This document shows, piece by piece, positions 1 through 6,332 of a stretch of DNA of 16,081 bases. The notes under the pieces were generated by a model. It was not told the DNA's origin and did not search any database. It saw only the letters and a list, made by a program, of their open reading frames with translations. The DNA lies in assembly GCA_937859825.1 (NCBI GenBank), contig CALMAP010000073.1:6262-22342 (forward strand), given 5' to 3'. Source of the stretch: an uncultured Terriglobus sp. (GTDB taxonomy: Bacteria; Acidobacteriota; Terriglobia; Terriglobales; Acidobacteriaceae). How positions within the stretch are numbered: position 1 is the first letter of the stretch; the number at the start of each line of letters is the position of its first letter. A program made the position numbers and the translations under genes.

Positions 1-46
1 GCAGCGGCCGCCAGCCGCTGGTGCCGCTACCGGGAAAGCAGGCCTG

Positions 47-256
47 ATGCCCACCAGCCCAGGCCACATCACTCCGGAACGCGCCCGCGAACTCGCCGCC
101 ATGCGCACCACGCGCGGCGCGGGAACAGGCAGACCGAGCACACCGCAGACCTGCCCGAAATGCGGCGAGCACGTGCGCGGCGCTCGGCTGCTGCGCAAGC
201 ACAAATGCGCTACGGCACCGGCCCATACGCCGGAAACACCGGCATTGTGCCCGTGA
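47..256 (+). CDS. Small zinc-knuckle-like hypothetical protein, possibly 5' partial
   Basis: A 69-aa protein of unknown function. The N-terminal phrase ITPERARELAAMR is followed by a Gly/Arg-rich stretch and then a candidate metal-binding motif TCPKCGE...ARLLRKHKC (two Cys in CxxC, then a His and a Cys about twelve residues on). This C2HC arrangement fits a very small zinc-binding fold. Codons are GC-rich at third positions, as in real genes here. The frame stays open from base 47 back to base 2, so the gene could begin outside the window. I chose ATG 47 because an AGG lies just upstream and because the N-terminus resembles small proteins I recall that begin near TPE(R/Q)AREL/M. It is the only plus-strand gene and it converges on the tail operon, with the two 3' ends overlapping by 47 bases. 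A spurious frame cannot be fully excluded. Confidence 0.5.
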   Translation: MPTSPGHITPERARELAAMRTTRGAGTGRPSTPQTCPKCGEHVRGARLLRKHKCATAPAHTPETPALCP

Positions 257-1883
257 GCAGCGTGCCCAGCGCGAGCGTGGTGCGCACGCCCTGCAGCAGA
301 TTGCCCACCAGCGTGCTGCCCGCATTGCCGAACGGGCTGGCCAGGCTCAGGTACACCGCGTTGGACTGCTGGCCGTTGCTGGCCGGGTAGCCGTAAAGCG
401 TATTGCCCTCAAAGCGGATAGCTGCCGTCCCGTCCGCGCCGATGGCGTTGTCAGGATCAATCTCGATCATCGTGGCACTTGCCGAGTAGACGGTGTTTCG
501 GGTAAATGCGGTGGTCGCGCCCTTGCTGACACTGAGCGCGATCGTGGTGTCAGCCGCGCGGCAGAAGTCGCTCAGGCGCTTGTTGTAGCCCTCTGGCGTG
601 CCCGGGATGGCCTGCTGCATCGCGCGGCAGTTGCCTACGATGGTACTGTTGTCGATCACGCCACCGGAGCCGCCGTTTTTGAGCTGCTGCCCCATGTTGC
701 TGTAGGCCTGCACGTTGCGGATGGTCATGCTGGAGCCAGCGCCCACCAGGTGCAATGCGTCCAGCCCGTCCTGCGTGTTGAAGCTCACCACTCCGGTGTC
801 AAAGGTCACATTCCACGGCCGCGCCGCGACGATGGTAGCCGTCCCGAAACCGTCGCCGTAGCCACCCACGTTGTCGTCCGTGCAGTCGCTGTACGGCAGC
901 GCGTGGACCAGCGGGTACTCTTCCGCGCAGCCGTTCCAGCTGATGTTGAAGTTCGCGACATTCGCCGTGCCGACACCCACCGTTCCGTTGTCTGCGTTCC
1001 AGCCCGCGGCAGCGTTGCCGACGATCTCCAGACGGTCCGCCGCAAAGCCGTCGCCGCTGGGGCCGTGCATGCCCGCCGAAGCCATGCCGTGCAGCCGCAC
1101 GTCGGTGAGCTGCACGTCCGCGTTGGTGTTGGCCAGTTCGATGCCGGTGTTAGCCCAGTCCTGGCCTGCCGTGCATGCGGCCGTCTGGTTGGAGCGGCCG
1201 CATGCGCTGTGATCGCTCACGTCGATACAGCCCAGCCGGACGTGCTGCGCCGTAGTAAGGTCAACCACCTGCCACATCCCCAACCCGCCGAAGATTTGCG
1301 TACGCTTCGCCGGATCGTGGCAGGACGCATAGTTCTCCCCGAGGATGCGCGTGGGCTGCGCTGCCGTGCCAGCCGGGGGCACCGGCAGGCCGGTTACGTT
1401 GCCCGCGCCGAAGTAGATCAGCCTGCCCAGCTTTGCCGTCCACTCCGCATTAAGCTGCGTGCCCAGCGTGTCCCACCCGAGACGCCATGGCCCATCACGG
1501 AGGATGACGGTGTCGCCACCGGCAATCGCCCAGCCCTGATTGGTGCCGTTGTCGTACTCACCGGTTGATGTAAGCCAGAGGGGAGTATTCCAGGCGCAAT
1601 GCTGGTTGACCCCCTTGCCGGGGTAGGGCGCATCGCTCCTGCCGTCGCACTGGCCCACAGGCAGGTATGCCGAGTAGCGCGTGCCGCCGTCTTTGCGGAC
1701 CCACCAGGTGGTGCCCGGAAACGCAGCCTGCACCGGCTCAGGCGCAGGCGTGGGAGCCGCCTGCGCAGCCGCAGGGCAAGAGAGCGTAACGCTGCCGTCT
1801 TTGGCGAGGGTACCGGTGCAGTTGAGCGGCGTTTGCGCTGCGGAGACAGCAGCCGCGAAAAAAAAGAGCGCGAGAAAGCGCAT
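210..1883 (-). CDS. Exported right-handed beta-helix protein, fibre/depolymerase-like
   Basis: A 557-aa protein starting at ATG 1883, which has AGGAG about ten bases upstream. The frame continues 5' but only into non-coding sequence. Residues 1-16 (MRFLALFFFAAAVSAA) form a short Sec signal peptide with an Ala-X-Ala-type cleavage site. A Pro/Ala-rich linker follows near residues 38-53. From about residue 180 to 520 there are repeated Asn/Gly/Val-rich strands (for example NFNISWNGC, MTIRNVQAYSN, VIDNSTIVGN) typical of parallel beta-helix, pectate-lyase-like folds, with a DGLDALHL turn near residue 371. Such folds form phage depolymerase spikes and polysaccharide lyases. I see no decisive catalytic motif. 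The mature chain has about twelve cysteines, consistent with disulfides outside the cytoplasm. It is the last gene of the tail operon. It could be a tail fibre or a secreted polysaccharide-binding enzyme. Confidence 0.8.
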   Translation of the reverse strand: MRFLALFFFAAAVSAAQTPLNCTGTLAKDGSVTLSCPAAAQAAPTPAPEPVQAAFPGTTWWVRKDGGTRYSAYLPVGQCDGRSDAPYPGKGVNQHCAWNTPLWLTSTGEYDNGTNQGWAIAGGDTVILRDGPWRLGWDTLGTQLNAEWTAKLGRLIYFGAGNVTGLPVPPAGTAAQPTRILGENYASCHDPAKRTQIFGGLGMWQVVDLTTAQHVRLGCIDVSDHSACGRSNQTAACTAGQDWANTGIELANTNADVQLTDVRLHGMASAGMHGPSGDGFAADRLEIVGNAAAGWNADNGTVGVGTANVANFNISWNGCAEEYPLVHALPYSDCTDDNVGGYGDGFGTATIVAARPWNVTFDTGVVSFNTQDGLDALHLVGAGSSMTIRNVQAYSNMGQQLKNGGSGGVIDNSTIVGNCRAMQQAIPGTPEGYNKRLSDFCRAADTTIALSVSKGATTAFTRNTVYSASATMIEIDPDNAIGADGTAAIRFEGNTLYGYPASNGQQSNAVYLSLASPFGNAGSTLVGNLLQGVRTTLALGTLLTGTMPVFPAYGPVP

Positions 1884-1979
1884 GGGAAATTGCTCCTGAC
1901 TTTTACGTTTGCGGTTTGAGGTAACTGCGGGCGGCAGGCGTAAGAGTTCGCAGCCAACCGGCCGCCCGAGAGCCAAGTA
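1884..1979 (-). other. 96-bp intergenic gap with an 8-bp inverted repeat
   Basis: This is the longest gap between adjacent minus-strand genes. It contains an inverted repeat with arms at 1928-1935 and 1961-1968 (CGGGCGGC / GCCGCCCG) and a 25-base loop. No T-run follows on the minus strand, so it is a poor intrinsic terminator. The AGGAG ribosome-binding site of the beta-helix gene lies at its downstream end. I see no convincing promoter. It may be an mRNA processing or attenuation structure, or chance in GC-rich DNA. Confidence 0.3.
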
Positions 1980-4013
1980 TTAGAGCCTGAAGTACCCGCC
2001 GCCATACCAGGCATAGGTGGCGCTGGTGTACGATGCCACACTGTCTGTTGCGCCGCCCGGCTTGACCACAGTGATCGCGGAGCCGCCGTAGTTGTACACG
2101 GTGTACTCTCCACGGCCCTTTGCGGATGGAGTGGGCAAGAAAGTGTTGCCGCTGTTGTTAAACACGATGCCGTCGCCCGCGTCCATGTGGTAATCGCCAC
2201 CGGTCACGATCCACGGCCGGAAGCGCTGGGCCGGACGCGACATCGGCTGTGCGGGGATGAGGCTCATGGCGAGCGCAGCCATCTTGCGGTGTCCGCAGTC
2301 GTTCGGGTGCAGCCCGCGCCAGCCTCCCGCCACGGCGGGGCAGGCTGTGCCATCTGCCGCGACGGTTGGGGTCCCAGCCATGTCCACCGCGTTGACAAAC
2401 ACCGTGTTCGTCTGCGCCCGGACGACGGGCAGCTTGTCCGCCACGAGCTGCGAGACGACAGTCCCCAACTGGGCGTTGTAGGTGTCCGTAGCTGTCGCGT
2501 TGTTCATCGCCTCTTCGTAGGGCGTGTCAAAAATCAGGACGCGTTTCGCTAGGCTTGCAAGGTGTGCGGAGTTCGCCGTTGCCGTCCAGATCGCCGTAAA
2601 TGTACCGGACGCGCCAGACTTGGTGATAACAAGGGTGTGGGTGCCTGCCGTGGCCGCGACATACCGCACGCCGAACATGGCGACGTGGCTGCCGAGCGTC
2701 GTGGTAATTGTTCCGCCGCCCGGACCCTGTGTTGCAAGCGTGCCCACCTGCACACCGTCAAGCGTGACGGTTGCGGTGCCTGCATCGCCATCCACCCCCA
2801 GATAACCCACGTAGACAGGCTGGTTCACAGCCACGGTCGTAAAGCCCTGCGTGACCGTTGCGCCGCTGGCACTGGCGACCACGCCGATCCCGTTCGCGGC
2901 CCCTGTTTGCGCGACGGCGAAACCTCCGGCCAGCGTTGCTGCCTTGGCGGCAAAAATGTCCGCCCCGGGCATTGCAGGCTGCACCAGACTCGCCAGCGTG
3001 GCGCTCGCGTAGTTGGCCAGAGCGCTAGCGCCGGTGCCGCGATAGTGCTGGCTGTTCATTCCGTTGTCGATCGTGACCACCGGGGCATCCAGCGTGATGC
3101 CGATGGGATAGTTTTGCATGAGCGTAATCGAGACATCTTCCGCGTCCGAGCCGCCGATTCCAAATGGGTTAGCCCCGCCAGAAAACCAGTCGGCAAGCAA
3201 CGATGCATAGCCCCGGGCAGTCGATGTTGCGCCCGTGCTGGTGGCGATGGAGGTCCCGAACGACCAGTACTCCGTCGCGCGAGAGACTTGCTGCAGGAGC
3301 GATTGCGCGCCGGCCACGGCGGGCGTGTAGCCCAGCGCGGCAGAGATATCGCCGGCGACCGCAGCAGCAGCCCCGCCTGCACCATCTCCCTTAAGCAGGG
3401 CCGACGTTGCGGGCAGCGTTGCACCACCAGCGCTGTCCTGCACGTAGACACCGCTCACGCACTTGCTGAGGCGGCCGCCAGCAGTGGGGTAGTAGATGGA
3501 TGGAGCGGTGCAGTGCGCGGGCGCGCTGGTGGCCGTCACGAGGCCTGTAGGCGCGATTGTGACCGCTTGCGTGGGCGCATAAGTGTTGAGCGCCCAGCTC
3601 GCGCCGCAGATGCCCTGCACGCTGCCGATGGAGCTGGTATAGCCACCGTAGGGATTCGCGGTGGACTTTGCCGCGGAGTTGTACAGATCAATCTTGTAAA
3701 ACAGCGGCGTATTGGCCACAGCGGCGTGGGCAGTGCACTGGTCCGGCACCTGATACGTGCCGGTGATTGCGCCAGCAGCAATCATGCCGGTGATGCCCTG
3801 CGGCCCGTAGAGGTCACCGTCCGCAGTGCCGACACCCACCGGGTAGCCCTGCGCGTTGACTGGCGTGATGGTGACGGTTCCGGAGGGGATCGGGATGCCA
3901 CCATTTTTCAGGCGGGTACGGGTTACTGTGGTTTTCTGCGCCTGCACGGTAGCTGGCGCGGCAAGCAGGCCAACCGCGCAGAAGAGCGCGGCGGCCACGG
4001 AACGCAGTCGCAT
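1980..4013 (-). CDS. Exported SGNH-hydrolase-like tail fibre/receptor-binding protein
   Basis: A 677-aa protein starting at ATG 4013, which has AAAGG eight bases upstream; the longer frame runs back into the preceding gene. Residues 1-25 are a Sec signal peptide (MRLRSVAAALFCAVGLLAAP..., cleavage after VQA25). A transthyretin-like beta domain follows (GGIPIPSGTVTITPV...). Near residues 190-235 is a phage-fibre phrase LLKGDGAGG...ALGYTPA. Residues about 245-580 look like an SGNH/GDSL esterase fold: Ser255 in FGTS, Gly287/288 in IGGSDAED, Asn320 in GMNS and His569 in LHPNDCGH. The usual Asp three residues before the His is Arg here. SGNH domains in phage fibres commonly deacetylate surface polysaccharide. 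The C-terminus is a small Gly/Tyr-rich beta domain. The mature protein has six cysteines. It sits 32 bases after the previous fibre gene. The fold assignment is fairly strong; the exported location is inferred. Confidence 0.8.
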   Translation of the reverse strand: MRLRSVAAALFCAVGLLAAPATVQAQKTTVTRTRLKNGGIPIPSGTVTITPVNAQGYPVGVGTADGDLYGPQGITGMIAAGAITGTYQVPDQCTAHAAVANTPLFYKIDLYNSAAKSTANPYGGYTSSIGSVQGICGASWALNTYAPTQAVTIAPTGLVTATSAPAHCTAPSIYYPTAGGRLSKCVSGVYVQDSAGGATLPATSALLKGDGAGGAAAAVAGDISAALGYTPAVAGAQSLLQQVSRATEYWSFGTSIATSTGATSTARGYASLLADWFSGGANPFGIGGSDAEDVSITLMQNYPIGITLDAPVVTIDNGMNSQHYRGTGASALANYASATLASLVQPAMPGADIFAAKAATLAGGFAVAQTGAANGIGVVASASGATVTQGFTTVAVNQPVYVGYLGVDGDAGTATVTLDGVQVGTLATQGPGGGTITTTLGSHVAMFGVRYVAATAGTHTLVITKSGASGTFTAIWTATANSAHLASLAKRVLIFDTPYEEAMNNATATDTYNAQLGTVVSQLVADKLPVVRAQTNTVFVNAVDMAGTPTVAADGTACPAVAGGWRGLHPNDCGHRKMAALAMSLIPAQPMSRPAQRFRPWIVTGGDYHMDAGDGIVFNNSGNTFLPTPSAKGRGEYTVYNYGGSAITVVKPGGATDSVASYTSATYAWYGGGYFRL

Positions 4014-4026
4014 GAGGATGCCTTTC
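4009..4026 (-). promoter_or_regulatory. Translation-initiation region shared with the neighbouring fibre gene
   Basis: The ribosome-binding site and start of the 677-aa gene read GAAAGGCATCCTCATGCG. The same region of the 655-aa gene at 6009-6026 reads GAAAGGAATCCTTATGCG, so 16 of 18 positions match. This supports the chosen starts of both genes and suggests that the initiation region and signal-peptide start were duplicated or are under common constraint. Confidence 0.6.
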
Positions 4027-4045
4027 AGGTTGTTGTGGGAAGGAG

Positions 4046-6013
4046 TTACTGGTCCGCGTAGCGCACCAGGCTGTTGGTGCCAGCGGAGTAGTCCAGGGTG
4101 ACCCGCTGATACTGCTGCAGCGTCACGCTGCCGCCCGCAGACGGCAGTACGAGGCAACTGGGGGTGCTGTTATTTTCGACAATGACGCGCGTACCGATCT
4201 TCAAAAGCTGCCCGGCCTGCAACTGGAAAGCGTCGTACTCATTGCCGTTGCAGTCCACGATGTCGTCCGCGCCAAAGACAAGGTGATTGCCGCCGGCGGA
4301 AAGCGTACGCACCTTGTGCACGTTGACCGGATCGGGGATGGGCTTTTGCAGCACAACCCAGTTGTTGGAGGCGGCCTCGTAAAGCAGCCGAATCGTATCG
4401 CCAGGCGCGAGCACAGGCGGATAGACCGCACCGTCTTTGCCGTCGATCGTCGTACCTTGAGCCGTGGTGGAGACAGCGCAATTCCCCGCACCGGCGTTGC
4501 GTACCGTGAGCATGTGGCCGTCCCGCTGGGCGAACTGCAGGGCGATCCCGTTGGGATTGTCGGCACACTCAAAAATATCGTTTTGCAAATCGGCGTAGAA
4601 AGCGGCCGCGCCGTTCTGGTAGGCCTGCCCACTCACCAACTGCGGTTGCGCGGAAACACGGCCAGAGCTGCCCACCGGCGTGGCGTTCTGGCCGGTAAGC
4701 AGGCTGACCAAGTAGTCCCCCATCAGCTTGTCACCGGCCGTTTTGAAGTGCACAAAGCCCGCGTGGATGGAGTTGGCGCTGCAGCTCACCGCACCGTTGA
4801 CAACGGGGCAATTGTCCGCGTCGAAGGGAACGAAGGTATGCCAGTCCGCCAGCGTCCAGTAGCTGCCCGCTGGAGCGTTGCGGACCAACGCGTTGAACTT
4901 TGGCGTCTCCGTTGCTACCTGAATCGACGGCAGGCCGATCTCCCGGATAGTGCCCGCGACCACACGGCAGCCGTCCGAAGTCGCCTGCTGCAACAGCGAC
5001 TCATACGCCGCAAACACTGTGCTGGCACTCTGCCCGCCCGAAATGGAGTTGTAAGGCGCGTCGGAATCCACCACGTAGTAAGCGGGATGCAGCGCCGTAG
5101 CGGCCTGACAACGCGGCTTTACGCTGGCGGTATAGCGACTGACCAGATCGGCCATAGACGACCCCGACACGGCGAGCTGCACGCGCGTGTAGCGCCCCGC
5201 AAGATAGGGATGCTGCATGGCATAGGCACAGTATGGGTTGGTGCCGCCGTTGCCGTAAGCCGAGGCGATGGATGCGCCGTCACAGATCAGCGTGCCGCCG
5301 CTGGGAACTACCACGGCGCTGCCGTCCGTTGCGCCCACGCTGATGGGCGGCCCCGTTGGACCAGCAGCGCCCACCGAACCTTGCACGCCCGGATTGCCCT
5401 GCGGCCCGGTAAAGCCCCTTACACCCTGCGGCCCTTGCGGCACCGTAAACTGCAGCTTTGCTGCGCTGCCGGTGCCCACATTGGCAACCAAGGCAGCCGT
5501 ACCGGGCGCGCCAGTCACCGTCAGACCGATCGCCACAGTGCCCGCTGGCCCCTGCACGATGCTGGCTAGGGTCGGCCGGGACATGGGCGGCAACTTGTCG
5601 AAGTTGCAGCCCGAGCTGCTGCACCACTTGCTGGATGGGTCCGTGGTGGGCTGCACACAGTTGTAGCCAGGCCCGATCAGGTCGCGGTTCGTTACGCTAT
5701 CAACGGCCGTGACGTTAAAGCAGGAGTTTATCGGTTGGGCCAGCGTCGTGTTCGGCAGGTTCAGCGACCATGCGCCACTGACGGCGCTGGTGCAGACCTT
5801 GCTGGTAGTCGTTACACCACCCGCAAAGCCGCCGACCTGAAGCGACACGGGCTTGCCGAGCAGATCCACCGCCTGCGCGCAAACCTGAGCATTCGCCGGA
5901 GCGCCCGCCGCATTGACCAAGTTGGATTGCGTGACGGCCAAAAAGCCCTGCTGGGCACGGGCAAGCGGACACACCGCCGCGATCGCGCACAGCACGTAGC
6001 GAAACAAACGCAT
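4046..6013 (-). CDS. Exported collagen-like, SGNH-fold tail-fibre-type protein
   Basis: A 655-aa protein with AAAGGA seven bases before ATG 6013. Residues 1-20 form a Sec signal peptide (MRLFRYVLCAIAAVCPLARA, AxA site). A cysteine-containing beta domain covers about residues 21-150. A collagen-like segment at residues 194-223 has ten uninterrupted Gly-X-Y triplets (begins GPQGVRGFTGPQ), a common phage-fibre trimerisation and spacer element. Residues about 235-440 resemble a degenerate SGNH esterase: Ser248 in DGASIAS, a Gly block in VSGSSMADL, VVDSDAPYN where GxND is expected, and His417/His422 in SIHAGFVHF. The C-terminal 200 residues look like a beta-rich binding domain. The predicted mature chain has sixteen cysteines, unlike the cysteine-poor tube and tape-measure genes. 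Its position just after the tail hub fits a fibre gene, but the signal peptide suggests export. Enzymatic activity is uncertain. Confidence 0.8.
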   Translation of the reverse strand: MRLFRYVLCAIAAVCPLARAQQGFLAVTQSNLVNAAGAPANAQVCAQAVDLLGKPVSLQVGGFAGGVTTTSKVCTSAVSGAWSLNLPNTTLAQPINSCFNVTAVDSVTNRDLIGPGYNCVQPTTDPSSKWCSSSGCNFDKLPPMSRPTLASIVQGPAGTVAIGLTVTGAPGTAALVANVGTGSAAKLQFTVPQGPQGVRGFTGPQGNPGVQGSVGAAGPTGPPISVGATDGSAVVVPSGGTLICDGASIASAYGNGGTNPYCAYAMQHPYLAGRYTRVQLAVSGSSMADLVSRYTASVKPRCQAATALHPAYYVVDSDAPYNSISGGQSASTVFAAYESLLQQATSDGCRVVAGTIREIGLPSIQVATETPKFNALVRNAPAGSYWTLADWHTFVPFDADNCPVVNGAVSCSANSIHAGFVHFKTAGDKLMGDYLVSLLTGQNATPVGSSGRVSAQPQLVSGQAYQNGAAAFYADLQNDIFECADNPNGIALQFAQRDGHMLTVRNAGAGNCAVSTTAQGTTIDGKDGAVYPPVLAPGDTIRLLYEAASNNWVVLQKPIPDPVNVHKVRTLSAGGNHLVFGADDIVDCNGNEYDAFQLQAGQLLKIGTRVIVENNSTPSCLVLPSAGGSVTLQQYQRVTLDYSAGTNSLVRYADQ

Positions 6014-6031
6014 AAGGATTCCTTTCGTTTT

Positions 6032-6325
6032 TCAGGGCGCAGTCGCGGCCGTGGTGCCGTCCGCATACTTCACCAGCGCCGCCGCAATGGCGGCTTCGCC
6101 AGCAGCAAGGTCCGCCGACAGGTCAACCCCGTTTTGTTCCGCCCAAGACTTCAGCTTGTCTTCCTGTGCGGTAATGCTGGCCAGCACCTGCGTTTCTTTC
6201 TCCGCAGGCGACGGCCCTTTCAGCAGCGAGCAAAACACGGACTGATCGTGGCCAAAGCAGTCCATGAACACAAGCTGCACCTGCCGTTGCGCGAGCATCC
6301 GGCACTTCCCCACCAATTGCGCCAT
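6032..6325 (-). CDS. Small hypothetical protein between tail hub and fibres
   Basis: A 97-aa protein that I do not recognise. It starts at ATG 6325 with GAGGGG about five bases upstream, only seven bases after the stop of the tail hub gene, and ends 18 bases before the first fibre gene. The N-terminal third is hydrophobic and contains three cysteines (Cys8, Cys23 in FMDCFGHD, Cys32). The rest is predicted helical and Ala/Glu-rich (for example AAGEAAIAAALVKYADG). There is no signal peptide or clear membrane helix. The location suggests a tail-tip accessory, fibre chaperone or connector, but this rests on position only. The strong ribosome-binding site and tight packing argue that it is a real gene. 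Confidence 0.7.
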   Translation of the reverse strand: MAQLVGKCRMLAQRQVQLVFMDCFGHDQSVFCSLLKGPSPAEKETQVLASITAQEDKLKSWAEQNGVDLSADLAAGEAAIAAALVKYADGTTAATAP

Positions 6326-6332
6326 GTGCCCC

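Noticed and set aside
214..251. Nested inverted repeats (GGCAC...GTGCC with inner GCCGG...CCGGC) between the convergent gene ends, as a bidirectional terminator.
   Set aside because: The stems are only five pairs each, interrupted, lie within coding sequence of the small plus-strand gene, and no T-run follows on either strand.
1418..2200. A 260-codon minus-strand frame spanning the gap between the last two fibre genes.
   Set aside because: It is rich in Arg, Ser and Pro with no domain, and lies out of frame over two well-supported genes with good starts.
967..3841. A 16-base identical string (967-982 and 3826-3841) in the beta-helix and SGNH fibre genes.
   Set aside because: Both copies encode VGVGTA-type residues in GC-rich coding sequence, and the flanks do not match. 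Chance or codon bias is enough.
2562..4061. A 499-codon plus-strand open frame opposite the SGNH fibre gene.
   Set aside because: It is Arg/His/Cys-rich, without family motifs, and mirrors a real gene on the minus strand. The same applies to the long plus-strand frames at 4283-5569, 8580-9749, 10643-12208 and 12930-14138.
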